Below are positions 34,201 to 42,536 of a stretch of 64,000 nt of DNA, in pieces; position 1 is the first letter of the stretch; every line of letters begins with the position of its first letter. The position numbers and the translations under genes were made by a program. The notes under the pieces are model-generated. The model was not told where the DNA came from. It searched no databases and saw only the letters and a list, made by a program, of their open reading frames with translations. This DNA comes from Meghimatium bilineatum (Eukaryota > Mollusca > Gastropoda > Stylommatophora > Philomycidae). The DNA lies in assembly GCA_034231615.1 (NCBI GenBank), contig CM067307.1, positions 3,621,147 through 3,685,146 of the forward strand, in the 5' to 3' direction.

Positions 34201-37108
34201 TTGCGTAAAGTAGAAGGTGGATCAGCATTGCAATGAACGCACATACTATAAGACTGTCGGGTATGTGCATGAACATAATAGAAATAACATTATACAATTC
34301 AAACGACAAAATCAACGTTTCGACCTTAAGGTCCTTTTCAAGAAAATACCAGACAAACAGTGATCCCAAAATTATGGTAAGCTCATTGTAAAGCTAGCCT
34401 ACCGTGTGTTTTATGTAAGTAATATTATTCTGCAGTTTTACAGTATTGTCACTTATTTTCGATGGAATAAGTCAGAGATATGAATAATCTCAAATAAATT
34501 AATCTGGTTTAATCAGGACATGCCAGGTGGGGAAGTAGAGATGGCGCCACAAGACACGCGAAGTGGGGTAGTAGAGATGGCGACACGAGATGTCAGATGA
34601 ATTAGTAATCTGGGTTTGATCACTGTGCCCTGAATAGGAATATGCTACCGTCTTCTCCTTCTACGTTCAGGATTGTTTTGTTCGTGCTAGATCTTCAGGC
34701 CAATCGCCAGGAAGAAGATTCGGTCTTCTTCAGGTAAGAACAACTGCCCCAAAGACTATGCCTCAGTTCAGTCTTGTGGGCCTTGTCTTGCCTAACAGTT
34801 ATTTGTAATCTTGGAGTATGTGTTTGAAAGTGTGAGTATTCTACCAACTTCTCAAGACGTATCTGGATGGAAGACCTTTCTGGATGCCTTGCGCCCATAA
34901 TGGGTTAAGACATATGGAAGAAGAATAATTTACTTAATAAATAGCTAAAATTAAACAGCATAATAATTATGATTATAATCCGATCAATCAACACATGAAT
35001 CACTTAATCACCGGTGAGAAACTCACCCTGAATGATCTCTCTTGCGTGTGCACTATCATGTGCTGACTTAAGCTGATTTCATGACCAAAGGTTTTTCCGC
35101 ACACGTGACAAGCGTAGGGCCTCAACCCCGCGTGAGTGCGTCGGACATGAACTTCCAGACCATGAGGAGTACTGAACTGTTTGGTGCATTTTATACATTC
35201 GAAACACCCTTTGGCTTCAAAGGGGGTATGACTTACCGCATAGCTGCGATTGGCTCTTGCAGAGGTGTGTCTTGATGGTGACAGAGCATTCGGTACGTGA
35301 GCAACTAAAGATGATGATAAAGGTGAAATAGGTGTTATTATGGGCGTGCCGATGCCTTGATTTACAATTGCAAGAGGTGTATTGTGTGATGAAATGCTAT
35401 GCTGCATTTGTGCAAGCGGTGTCAAATGTCCGTGAAGAAGTAAATTTTGAGCTAAAGATCGTTTGTAGAGATGATTTTGACGACTTTGCTGGTGCTGAGC
35501 GTCTCTTTGATGTTGCTGTCGAAACTGTTGTTCTTTTTGATGTTGCTCTCTCTCCGCCTCTAGTTGTTGATGTCGATGCTTCATTAGTCTGTGTTGGTAA
35601 TATTGAAAACCGGGGTACATCATTTGGCTGGGACTTCCATGAGGTCTTTGTAGACGTGATTGAATGTCGGTGCTTTGATTCCATACGACGAATTCTGACT
35701 TCTTGTCATGACCATACACATTTTCCTTGGAACCAAAACCAGCTGCAGCTTGATGAACTGGAGAGAGCAACAAGCTAGGGTTCGTAACGGGGTGGAACAT
35801 CGATCCAAAGAAATTGAAAGGCAATTGTGAAGATGGTGTAGAAATAATACTGGCAGGGGCGTATACAGCTCGATTTTTTGAGGTAAGTGGTGAAACAACT
35901 TCGTTGTACTGAACATCACGTGGCAGTGGCGGCGACACTTTACGTTCAGTAACTTTTTTAACTCCTGATCTGGTACATTCATTTGAAGCTGAAAATAGAG
36001 AAATATATAATTTATATATATATATATATATATGTATATATCTTAATATTAACGCAGCAATAAAAGTATAGCACATTCCAGAATGAGTAACTACGCCCTT
36101 CTTCCTTTTCGTGGCGTGTCCTTGGCAGAACGTTGTTCTCAATATCAATCTTCAAGCGTCGCAGTGAAAATTGTGATCTTCCCAAATGCGTGAAGGTGTT
36201 CTTCGGATTTTGGGCTGTCCAAAACTATAAAACTTAAATTCAAACAAATTTATTTCTGATATACATATTCAACAGGCACAATGGCTTAGGAATATTAATC
36301 ATGAAGGGAAAGGTTACAGGAAATAAATATTAATCATGAAGGGAAAGGTTACAAGAAAGAGAGATTAATCATAAAAGGAAAGGTTACAGGAAAGAAACAT
36401 TAATCATGGAGAGAAAGGTTGTCGGAAAGAAAGATTAATCGTGGAGGGTAAGGTTGCAGGAAAGAAAGATTAATCGTGGAGGGAAAGGTTGCCGGAAAGA
36501 AAGATTAATCATGGAGGGAAAGGTTGCCGGAAAGAAAGATTAATCGTGGAGGGAAAGGTTGCAGGAAAGAAACATTAATCGTGGAGGGTAAGGTTACAGG
36601 AAAGAGAACAAGAGACATGTCACGACAACAATACAGAATATTTAAAAAACTGTTCTGAACATTATTCTGGAAGAGATTGTACAGATTGCACAGAACAAAG
36701 AGGTTTACAGAGTGACAGTGAGAGCAACGATCTGCAAAGGACACCTCACATAAATCTAGATGTTGAACGTTCCATTTTTTCCCTTTGTATTGTCAGAATT
36801 GGTTCTATACACCTTCTCTCTTTCTTATTTCAATTAACAGAGATATATTATATATGATGTTATTCATCCTCTGACTCGCTGACTACTTATTATATTATGT
36901 TATGATTGATGCGAGGATTAACTTCTACAGTTACCTGCTTCGCGACTGTTGGATTTAAGGTTCGAATCTTGTAACCAGGGTCGAAATGCACAAAAACTCG
37001 TCATACTTCCTTCTGGTCTATCAGGAGAACATTGTTTAGCAGTCACTGTTTCTGGAGAAGAGGAGGATTTGTCAATTGAACGCCGTAAGTTCGATTGAGG
37101 AGGGGCAC
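15183..37108 (-). CDS. gfi1: GFI1/senseless/PAG-3 family zinc-finger repressor, 3' part, 4 exons
   Basis: Spliced model: 36935..37108, 35027..35988, 31821..31971, 15183..16252, read on the minus strand. All junctions are GT/AG and keep one frame, giving 784 residues plus a split first codon. Six C2H2 fingers lie at residues 322-343, 351-371, 379-399, 407-427, 435-455 and 463-484. Diagnostic GFI1 strings are present, including [42 protein letters not shown] and [10 protein letters not shown]. In this family the fingers bind AATC-containing DNA and an N-terminal SNAG domain recruits LSD1/CoREST; animal orthologs act in sensory-neuron and blood-cell fate. The SNAG start was not found in 37109-64000, so the 5' end is missing. 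Odd points are a 300-residue tail after finger 6 and a 15.6-kb last intron. The identity is certain at family level; the tail and the first exon are inferred from open frame and splice sites. Confidence 0.93.
16342..16496. repeat. 31-bp minisatellite, 5 copies, alternating variants
   Basis: Units start GTTAAAGTGAAGTGACATT at 16342, 16373, 16404, 16435 and 16466. CAAATAAATA and TAAGTATATA endings alternate, a two-unit higher-order pattern. It lies 90 bp inside the last gfi1 intron. Confidence 0.95.
16500..18210. other. Intronic DNA, no supported feature
   Basis: Part of the 15.6-kb gfi1 intron. No exon or clear repeat recognised. Confidence 0.4.
18212..18502. repeat. 33-bp minisatellite, about 9 copies
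   Basis: Unit GAGAAATAGATGTAGGCATC plus TATGTTACAATAT. GATGTAGGCATC is near-palindromic. The plus-strand 11-residue repeat frame is not a gene. Confidence 0.96.
18605..18830 (+). mobile_element. tRNA-derived SINE, family S3
   Basis: A-box-like TTGGTCTAGTTCATAGTGGG is followed by a B-box-like AGGTTCAAAACC 50 bp on. The body includes CTGTAAAATGGGTACT and GAGTTGGGGAAGGTAAA. Only one copy seen here. Confidence 0.65.
18888..18955. repeat. 15-bp repeat, 4-5 copies
   Basis: Unit CATCACACTTATATT. Confidence 0.95.
19024..19140. repeat. 31-bp minisatellite, 4 copies
   Basis: Unit CTGACATGAAACACTAATCT plus CCCTGTGTGTT. Confidence 0.95.
19600..19765 (+). mobile_element. LINE ORF2 3' end
   Basis: Reads KRWIENTKV then, after a frameshift, [28 protein letters not shown] and stop. 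Same terminus as 9405-9610 and 62915-63060. Confidence 0.75.
19770..21200. other. Intronic DNA, no supported feature
   Basis: No exon, RNA gene or tandem array recognised. Confidence 0.4.
21205..21345 (+). repeat. Dispersed family D copy
   Basis: Contains ACTCCCTACAGTATC, AGCGGGACAATGGTACTACA, AGATTTCCAACAGAATGCAT, ACAGAGAACGC and ATCCGAC. Long subtype, diverged. Confidence 0.65.
21850..23285 (+). mobile_element. LINE reverse transcriptase copy A, decayed
   Basis: RT motifs appear in order: [20 protein letters not shown] near 21890; [17 protein letters not shown] at 22060; [17 protein letters not shown] (motif A) at 22290; [20 protein letters not shown] (motif B) at 22925; RYADNTVLL (motif C) at 23065. 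Motif C is YADN, not the catalytic YADD, and there are frame breaks, so it is inactive. A 25-bp minisatellite splits motifs A and B. Confidence 0.9.
22553..22840. repeat. 25-bp minisatellite inside LINE copy A, about 11 copies
   Basis: Unit TTCCCCAAACTCCTGATACA plus CCTTA. It begins within LINE coding sequence (ATTCCCCAAACTCC follows SLIPNG) and so expanded from it. Confidence 0.95.
23290..24375 (-). mobile_element. LINE copy B, opposite strand to copy A
   Basis: On the minus strand: [20 protein letters not shown] at 24365, then [20 protein letters not shown] near 24220 with an intact [23 protein letters not shown] near 24040, and [10 protein letters not shown] at the minisatellite. It continues with AWTLNKT and [11 protein letters not shown] towards 23540, then the 3' end. 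Frameshifts and stops make it inactive. Confidence 0.88.
23688..23915. repeat. 38-bp minisatellite amplified from LINE codons, about 6 copies
   Basis: Unit GTCCAAGCCTCACAGCCGCA plus TGTTGCCACAGGGAATAT. On the minus strand this is the LINE segment [12 protein letters not shown] repeated, with flanking LINE sequence continuing on both sides. Confidence 0.95.
24395..24740 (+). mobile_element. LINE ORF2 C-terminal fragment
   Basis: Reads [20 protein letters not shown], then [33 protein letters not shown]. Closely related to the copy at 38000-38425. It starts about 20 bp from copy B in opposite orientation. Confidence 0.85.
24845..25860 (+). mobile_element. LINE copy C: endonuclease end joined to RT C-terminus
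   Basis: [22 protein letters not shown]...[10 protein letters not shown] (24860-25010) matches the AP-endonuclease end with its NQIDYILV and SDH motifs. At 25105 the sequence jumps to the post-RT region ([41 protein letters not shown]) and later [20 protein letters not shown]. The RT core is deleted between them. Confidence 0.85.
25870..26965. other. Intronic DNA with small direct duplications
   Basis: Two short direct repeats: TTTCTGATAATCAACTTAC at about 26404 and 26439, and TACGTCCATAAAATACGTGA at about 26560 and 26619. No exon seen. Confidence 0.6.
26970..27255 (+). mobile_element. LINE 3' end with ATG-repeat tail
   Basis: [20 protein letters not shown], then [19 protein letters not shown] and a TGATGATGATGA tail. 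Same family as 28505-29640 and 55620-56010. Confidence 0.8.
27545..27690 (-). repeat. Dispersed family D copy
   Basis: Minus strand contains GTTCTCAAATTTCTGC, GCGCTGTGTCATGGTTTACA and AGCACATCTGGCTTC. It overlaps a 97-codon plus-strand open frame that is therefore not a gene. Confidence 0.65.
27695..28500. other. Intronic DNA, no supported feature
   Basis: No exon or array recognised. TCAAAATCATCATTTTCTTC-type variants near 28130-28270 are loosely repetitive. Confidence 0.4.
28505..29640 (+). mobile_element. LINE copy D with intact YADD, decayed
   Basis: [20 protein letters not shown] at about 28635, [17 protein letters not shown] at 28750-28800 (YADD codons 28761-28772), [12 protein letters not shown] frame near 28950, then [15 protein letters not shown] at 29370 and the TGATGATGATGAT tail near 29620. 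Stops between blocks make it inactive. Confidence 0.87.
29660..29790 (-). repeat. Dispersed family D fragment
   Basis: Carries the D string TGTAAACCATGACACACAGC on the plus strand (reverse of GTGTCATGGTTTACA), directly after LINE copy D. Confidence 0.5.
29804..29866. repeat. (ACT)n microsatellite
   Basis: Imperfect CTACTACTACTACTACTACC tract. Confidence 0.95.
29988..30160 (+). mobile_element. hAT-like DNA transposon end (non-autonomous)
   Basis: Starts CAGTGTTTCTCAACCTTTGT, the classic hAT-type terminal inverted repeat, followed by pyrimidine-rich GCCCCTCCCAC blocks. The second end was not located. A matching opposite end is at 52245-52263. Confidence 0.5.
30240..31635. other. Intronic DNA, no supported feature
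   Basis: Apart from a short CCTCTCCACAAAACAAGA duplication at 31530-31605, nothing recognised. Confidence 0.45.
31638..31820. repeat. (CATA)n/(TATG)n microsatellite adjoining a splice donor
   Basis: ATACATAC-rich tract ending exactly at the exon-31821 donor; on the minus strand the intron starts GTATGTATGTATATGTATGT. Confidence 0.95.
31821..31971 (-). CDS. gfi1: gfi1 exon with zinc fingers 3-4
   Basis: 151 bp: 50 codons plus one base of a glycine codon. It opens directly with CQQCGKTF after a GGACAG acceptor and closes at ...HTYIHT-G with donor G|GTATGT. Fingers 3 and 4 are near-identical to vertebrate GFI1 fingers 3 and 4, which contribute to specific DNA contact. The donor GTATGTATGT is also the first unit of a TATG/CATA microsatellite running into the intron. 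Confidence 0.96.
31990..33180. other. Intronic DNA, no supported feature
   Basis: AT-rich. A short TATAACAGCTAAATACCATT-type duplication occurs near 33000. No exon seen. Confidence 0.4.
33185..33460 (+). mobile_element. Probable LINE C-terminal fragment
   Basis: Plus strand gives [20 protein letters not shown] then KLTRRTGGG, resembling the FGHVLR...GRPR region of LINE ORF2 ends. Weak. Confidence 0.4.
34170..34385 (-). mobile_element. Retroelement terminal fragment with hammerhead-like motif
   Basis: Minus strand at about 34315-34345 reads CTTGAAAAGGACC-TTAA-GGTCGAAACG: a perfect 4-bp hairpin before GAAAC. Same type as 9760-9930. The surrounding GAATAGTACTTGCGTA string (34193) is also shared with 9765. 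Confidence 0.45.
35027..35988 (-). CDS. gfi1: gfi1 exon with Gln/His-rich region and zinc fingers 1-2
   Basis: 962 bp, 320 whole codons, entered in phase 1 after a TTTTCAG acceptor and left in phase 0 at AGG|GTGAGT. Residues 59-185 are Ser/Pro-rich. Residues 186-234 are dominated by Gln, His, Arg and Glu and may form a coiled coil. Finger 1 is C-x2-C-x12-H-x4-H and finger 2 is C-x2-C-x12-H-x3-H. The exon ends HTQERSFR, so the intron falls immediately before the first cysteine of finger 3. Vertebrate GFI1 reads ERSF-x-C here, confirming the join. Confidence 0.93.
36003..36045. repeat. (TA)n microsatellite near splice acceptor
   Basis: TATATATATA tract beginning about 20 bp upstream (minus strand) of the acceptor at 35989. 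Confidence 0.9.
36292..36605. repeat. 35-bp minisatellite, about 9 copies, in gfi1 intron
   Basis: Unit ATTAATCATGGAGGGAAAGG plus TTGCCGGAAAGAAAG with period 35 (36364, 36399, 36434...). It lies in the 946-bp intron and fills a third of it. Confidence 0.95.
36935..37108 (-). CDS. gfi1: gfi1 internal exon, N-terminal linker region
   Basis: 174 bp, open throughout in the frame required by the next exon. The acceptor is a pyrimidine-rich tract ending CCACAG and the donor is CAG|GTAACT. Both flanking introns are phase 1. It encodes 57 whole codons, serine/proline rich, with an [11 protein letters not shown] stretch and no known domain. Residue Ala58 is completed across the junction. It is called from splice sites and frame, not from clear homology, so it is less certain than the finger exons. 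Confidence 0.72.
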
Positions 37109-37194
37109 CTGTGGAAACAAACAGTACATAAATGTCTTTTAAAATAATTTACTTATGAATATCAATTACATAGATCATAAATCACAGAAAATAT

Positions 37195-37325
37195 AACTTA
37201 CATATGAACATGAATTAAACAGAAAACATAACTTACATATGAGCACCAATTACATAGAATATAACTTACATATGAGCACCAATTACATAGAATATAACTT
37301 ACATATGAGCACCAATTACATAGAA
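37195..37325. repeat. About 34-bp repeat, 4 copies
   Basis: Unit AACTTACATATGAGCACCAA plus TTACATAGAATAT. Confidence 0.93.
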
Positions 37326-37418
37326 CAATCTCTTGAAGAGATTACAAGAACTGCTACAACCATAAAAAAAGTTTGAAATTGTTGCGTCACTGAGTGAGAA
37401 TTGGTCCATATTTCCCAG

Positions 37419-37840
37419 CATCAGGTACATACAGCCACAGAAATCTAAATATCAGGAGACCACGGCATCAGGTACATACAGCCACAGAAATCTAAATATC
37501 AGGAGACCACGGCATCAGGTACATACAGCCACAGAAATCTAAATATCAGGAGACCACGGCATCAGGTACATACAGCCACAGAAATCTAAATATCAGGAGA
37601 CCACGGCATCAGGTACATACAGCCACAGAAATCTAAATATCAGGAGACCACGGCATCAGGTACATACAGCCACAGAAATCTAAATATCAGGAGACCACAG
37701 CATCAGGTACATACAGCCACAGAAATCTAAATATCAGGAGACAACAGCATCAGGTACATACAGCCACAGAAATCTAAACATCAGGAGACCACAGCATCAG
37801 GTACATACAGCCACAGAAATCTAAACATCAGGAGATAGAG
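37419..37840. repeat. 47-bp minisatellite, 9 copies
   Basis: Unit CATCAGGTACATACAGCCAC plus AGAAATCTAAATATCAGGAG ACCACGG; period exactly 47 at 37419 and 37466. Late copies share ATC/ACC variants, consistent with one-sided expansion. Confidence 0.97.
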
Positions 37841-37898
37841 AACTATCAGGAAGAATGTAGATTGGAAGAGTGTTCATTACCGAAATATGTGCACTGTA

Positions 37899-37915
37899 CC
37901 CCCCCCCCCCCCCAA
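37899..37915. repeat. Poly(C) run
   Basis: About 16 consecutive C. Comparable runs of 9-16 C or G are at 4645, 6389, 39197, 41826, 48280, 52216, 53531, 55087, 55155, 55264, 58345 and 60555. Confidence 0.97.
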
Positions 37916-37999
37916 GCCATTTGATTCTTTCCATTGCTTATGTTCATCTATTCCTAATGTCTAGGCACATTATGACACTACATTAACCATTTTAAGATC

Positions 38000-38422
38000 A
38001 GGTGTTTTCCCTGTGGCAACATATGAAAGCAAGACTTGGACTTTAAACAAGACAATATCCAAAAGAATAAATTTATTTGAAATGAAGTGCTACAAAAAGA
38101 TCCTACGAATATCATGGACAGAGAAAAATAACATTGAAATTTTGAAATTACTGAAACTAAATGAATGGTGGCTTCTAAATACCATCATAAGAAAGAAGCT
38201 ACAGTATTGTGGACACTTAATGATTGTATCGAAAGGCTGATTCTAGAGGACAGAGTGCCAGGTAAGACAAGAAGAGGAAGACCAAGTCGACGATGGACCA
38301 GCGACATAGACGAATGTATGCACATGTCTTTGACTAATGCTGGCCTGCTTGCCCGGAACAGGGAGGAGTTCAGAGTATCCCCGACGAAGAAGAAGACAAC
38401 GTTCTGGAAAGAATATGTCACT

Positions 38423-38425
<3 letters not shown>
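38000..38425 (+). mobile_element. LINE ORF2 C-terminal fragment
   Basis: Reads [56 protein letters not shown], then after a frameshift RLILEDRVPGKTRRGRPSRR WTSDIDECMHMSLTNAGLLA. It ends REEFR...TTFWK and meets a (TA)n tract (38426-38466). Confidence 0.87.

Positions 38426-38466
<41 letters not shown>
38426..38466. repeat. (TA)n microsatellite
   Basis: About 20 TA units at the junction between the LINE end and the palindromic element, a common insertion setting for TA-target elements. Confidence 0.97.
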
Positions 38467-38469
<3 letters not shown>

Positions 38470-38650
38470 CATCAGACAACGGATACTTATTTATTAATAT
38501 ACATATTAAATTATTTAGGGTTAGAGTTAGTTTATGTTTATGTCAAACACAACTCTCTCAACCCTAACCCTAAACAAATTAATATTTAAATAAATAAATG
38601 CGTATCCGTTTTCTGATGAACATAGACAAGGGAAATAATCAAATATTGGG
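38467..38650. mobile_element. Palindromic MITE-like element with TTAGGG core, copy 2
   Basis: GTTCATCAGACAACGGATAC at 38467 pairs with GTATCCGTTTTCTGATGAAC ending at 38622. The centre holds TTTAGGGTTAGAG and AACCCTAACCCTAAAC facing each other. AGACAAGGGAAATAATC after the right arm is shared with copy 1. Confidence 0.75.
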
Positions 38651-38654
38651 GAGG

Positions 38655-39745
38655 GAAGAGGGAGTAGTGCGTATATTTCCGCAAAGAACTTAAAGAAGAT
38701 AACCAACTTTCTTGGACGACACAATATTACTGCATAATAAGCGACAACACGCGCCATAGACCGAGAACAGATCGCCACTTCAATCCTGCGAGCCCTTACA
38801 GCAAAAGCAGAGAAGATACACTACATAGACAGATACAAATAATGTTAGAACTCTCCACGGAGTTACTTCAAGCTACAGACAAGATAAGACAATCCCTAGC
38901 ACCCACAAGAAATGATACTATCGCCATTCGGTCAGTATTTTTAAAGATTACTTTTGTGATAGAAATTATTTGAGCAGGAATATAGCAACAGTTTTCACAG
39001 GAGTGTTCTGCCACAGACGTCTAGATAAGAGGACTCTTCTACCTAATTAAGGATGTCACAATAGGAGGCGGTTATCGACAATCACAACGAGGATTTTCTG
39101 TACATCATTACCAAGTCCGTGTTTAGAATATCTCTGATTGTTAATCTTACAGTAACTTTACATCAATTATGTCTACAATTTTTAACCACTCGTTTACCCC
39201 CCCCCCCCCCCCACCGTGTAAACAATTGTTAAAAATCCAGGAATCCCCACTACTTAATTACGTATCCACCACTATCCGCCACATAACAATGTTTTTGCAG
39301 AATATTTAAGAAAATCAACATACGTTTTACAATTATTTTGTATAAATATGTTTCAAATTCAAACAACTTAATTTATGTGTAAAAAAAAAATCAAAAAAAC
39401 AATATAGCTACGGTCAATTTTTGTTAACCCATACCCACCCATTTGTCGACAACTGTCAAACTTATTCAGATCCAACCGTCACTGATTGTCGACGTAACGT
39501 ATGACAGCACCACACATCGTAATTCATCTTTGATAACGCGTCTGAGATCAGCACGCAAAACTGTCCTGTAAAATATTGCTATAGTAGTTAGAATCGGTTT
39601 CAAACGTGAAATCCCGAAGGAAATACGACAATATTCATTGACAACGGCCCATAACTATGACGTAGTTACCCTTGCCTAATATATCTAGATGTCCTTGATT
39701 ATGGCACACATTTTCTGAGGCAAAACTTATCCAGGTAGTAGAAAA
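38655..39745. other. No supported feature
   Basis: A poly(C) run at 39197-39214 only. Confidence 0.4.
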
Positions 39746-39750
39746 GTTTT

Positions 39751-40040
39751 CAGCTTAACTAGGAATATACTTTTCTTTTAGTTTATCCAGCTTAACTAGG
39801 AATATACTTTTCTTTTAGTTTATCCAGCTTAACTAGGAATATACTTTTCTTTTAGTTTATCCAGCTTAACTAGGAATATACTTTTCTTTTAGTTTATCCA
39901 GCTTAACTAGGAATATACTTTTGAGTGAGATTGTCCAGCTTAACTAGGAATATACTTTTCTTTTAGTTTATCCAGCTTAACTAGGAATATACTTTTGAGT
40001 GAGATTGTCCAGCTTAAATAGGAATATACTTTTCCTTTAC
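39751..40040. repeat. 37-bp minisatellite, 8 copies
   Basis: Unit CAGCTTAACTAGGAATATAC plus TTTTCTTTTAGTTTATC; copies 5, 7 end GAGTGAGATTGTC instead, giving two interleaved variants. Confidence 0.96.
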
Positions 40041-40333
40041 TCCTGTTTTCGTTCTAAAACTTCTACCGGTTAGAAGAATCTGCTCCCTCCCGTCAATGGA
40101 ATCGTGTGCACCTTTGCTGCGAAATATGCACCTTGTGTTCTGAGACAACAAACCAGCATCTTCTTTGGTTGACGCTGCCGTATGGTGCTTGTTGATTAGT
40201 AATCTGATCATCGTATTATTACACCAGACGTTCACAAGTGCACTTAAGTACATACTTCAGCATGTGATTAAAGACTGCTCAGGCATTGCGCTGGTTCATA
40301 ACTTTTTAGATTATAAATGCCGCTCGTTTCTTG

Positions 40334-40650
40334 CAACACCACGCTTCACTCTCAGGTTCTACAACACCACGCTTCACTCTCAGGTTCTACAACACCACGC
40401 TTCACTCTCAGGTTCTACAACACCACGCTTCACTCTCAGGTTCTACAACACCACGCTTCACTCTCAGGTTCTACAACACCACGCTTCACTCTCAGGTTCT
40501 ACAACACCACGCTTCACACCCATGTCCTGCAACACCACGCTTAACTCTCAGGTTCTACAACACCACGCTTCACTCCCATGTCCTGCAACACCACGCTTCA
40601 CTCCCATGTCCTGCAACACCACGCTTCACTCCCTTGTCCTACATTCTATT
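40334..40650. repeat. 28-bp minisatellite, about 11-12 copies
   Basis: Unit CAACACCACGCTTCACTCTC plus AGGTTCTA; the 3' third has the variant CCATGTCCTG. Confidence 0.96.
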
Positions 40651-40737
40651 CATATATAAAGGAAAAAAAGTGATTAATCTTGAGTTCGCAATATGTAATT
40701 CTCTTGGCTTCTGCTGCATAATTCCCTAAACTATTTA

Positions 40738-40830
40738 TGTCTACAGATAATCAACATTGATGCCATCTTTCAATTATTGATAATCAATATTGATGTCATC
40801 TTTCAGTTCTTGATAATCAAATACCACTTT
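40738..40830. repeat. 32-bp direct repeat, 2-3 copies
   Basis: GATAATCAATATTGATGTCA TCTTTCAGTT repeats; the unit contains the palindrome ATCAATATTGAT. Confidence 0.85.
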
Positions 40831-40984
40831 TGCCAGATTACTTGAGTATCTATTGTTTTTTCCCCTTTATGTTCGATCTAATATTGTAGACGCTGAAATG
40901 ATAAATATATACTAACTGTGGAGGTGTTGAAAGAGTCATATGTGAAACGAATCTTAACCAATAATATAAGAAAATGACAATCTC

Positions 40985-41215
40985 CATTTTTTAGCCACTT
41001 CACGAGACATGGAGATTTGGAAAACATAGTCACAACAGGCAAGATTGAAGGCAACAGATACAGAGCGCGACAACGTGAGAAAATATTAGACAGTTTGACA
41101 ACCTGGCATAGCAGGGAAACAACTATCTTGACACATAACATAATGCTAGAGATAGAGAGCTGTGGAGAGGCATGATCGCCTACGTCAGCCGGCATACCAC
41201 CTGATGATTAATGGT
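40985..41215 (+). mobile_element. LINE 3' end, family E
   Basis: Encodes FTRHGDLENIVTTGKIEGNR, RQREKILDSLTTWHSRETT and ELWRGMIAYVSRHTT-stop. Same family as 45760-46035 and 51233-51660. Confidence 0.85.
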
Positions 41216-41664
41216 GACGCTAATTGTGAATTTTGACTAATCTATAGCTGCAAACTTGTCCATTACTATCATCTTATAGAGATTGTATTGTATTCCGTTG
41301 TGATACATTATTGTATTGTATTCCGTTGTGATACATTACTTTGTAAAATCACTTACATCCAAATATAACCAATTTCGCATTCGTATGTTTACCTAATAAT
41401 CATGTATTTGATTAACTTCCGTAACACGATTTTGATTCACGCAATCTTCACGCCAGTTACTCCCCAATACAAGTTTCTTGATTCACCTGGACAACAGGAA
41501 CAGTGATACCTTCATGTTGGAAGGTAATAATTCACGCTAACTCCAGGTGGAAAAACACAAGTTCACGGATTTTCTTTCAGCAGTCATGGGTGTTTGTGAT
41601 TTTCGTATGAAAATATTACATTTTTTATCCAAGTTACTTAGTTATTAGAAGTACCCTTCTAATT

Positions 41665-41785
41665 TGTTGCAGTAGAACCAAAAAAAATAAACATTTAGAA
41701 GGAGTAAAAAAATAAACGTTTAGAAGGCGTATACAAAATAAACGTTTAGAAGACGTATAAAAAAATAAACGTTTAGAAAGCATAG
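41665..41785. repeat. About 26-bp repeat, 4 copies
   Basis: Unit AAAATAAACGTTTAGAAGGC GTA. Confidence 0.9.
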
Positions 41786-41954
41786 AACATTGACTACATT
41801 GTGAGACAGTAGATACGAATGAGAGGGGGGGGGGTTAATTCGAGTTGTTACCCTCCCCCCATTCCACAGGAAATTAATACATAATTTAAACTACGCGGAA
41901 TTTGGAAAAAGATCATTCGTAATCAAAAACGATTTTCTAAAAAATCTGCCAGCA

Positions 41955-42115
41955 ACAATCACATCTTTCTCTTCAGAGTTCATTCTCAAACTCCCACTGT
42001 ATCTCTCTTGTAGCAGGACAATGCTCCTACTAGATTTCAAGCAGGATGTAATACAGAGAATGGAAATGCTTTGTGTCGCCGTTGTATCTTCACCAATAGA
42101 CCGAAACATCCATCG
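41955..42115 (+). repeat. Dispersed family D copy, best preserved long subtype
   Basis: Contains TTCATTCTCAAACTCCCACT, TCTCTTGTAGCAGGACAATG, CTCCTACTAGATTTCAAGCA, GGATGTAATACAGAGAATGG and TTTGTGTCGC in order. Confidence 0.8.
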
Positions 42116-42329
42116 TCGGGGAAACTTCATATTTGAGAATACAATGGATAGTGAAAAATACAAATCAAGATATAATATCATTACGCGTTGAAGATGGTTG
42201 ACTTCTAAACTCTAAACAGCTATATCACAAGAAAGGTGAGTTGATATTTTTGTCATATAAAGAGACAGAAAAGCATAAACAAATAATAATTCTAATAATG
42301 CATGAAATGAATGTTGGTATTAGACATGA

Positions 42330-42455
42330 GCGACGTTGACGACGATGGACAAAAGACATCTCAATATTTTTTAAGCGTGACCTTGACTGCGGCTGATCAA
42401 CTCACAAAGAATCATGAGGAGTTCAGAAGAACCATAGCGTTCTGGAAAGATTAAA
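42330..42455 (+). mobile_element. LINE 3' end
   Basis: RRRWTKDISIFFKR then, after a frameshift, LTAADQLTKNHEEFRRTIAF WKD-stop. Same terminus as 38000-38425. Confidence 0.75.
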
Positions 42456-42536
42456 CTGCTTGAAGGAATTGATAGATTATAAATACACAGATAATAATAA
42501 TAACAAGCGGTACGTTGAATAGAAAATTTACTGCAA

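Noticed and set aside
35332..35778. 148-codon plus-strand frame opposite gfi1
   Set aside because: Antisense shadow of the Gln/His-rich exon.
37419..37840. Possible CRISPR array from regular 47-bp repeats
   Set aside because: Head-to-tail identical units without unique spacers, in a eukaryotic intron or flank.
38511..38575. Possible interstitial telomere
   Set aside because: Only a few TTAGGG/CCCTAA units, facing each other inside a palindromic element.
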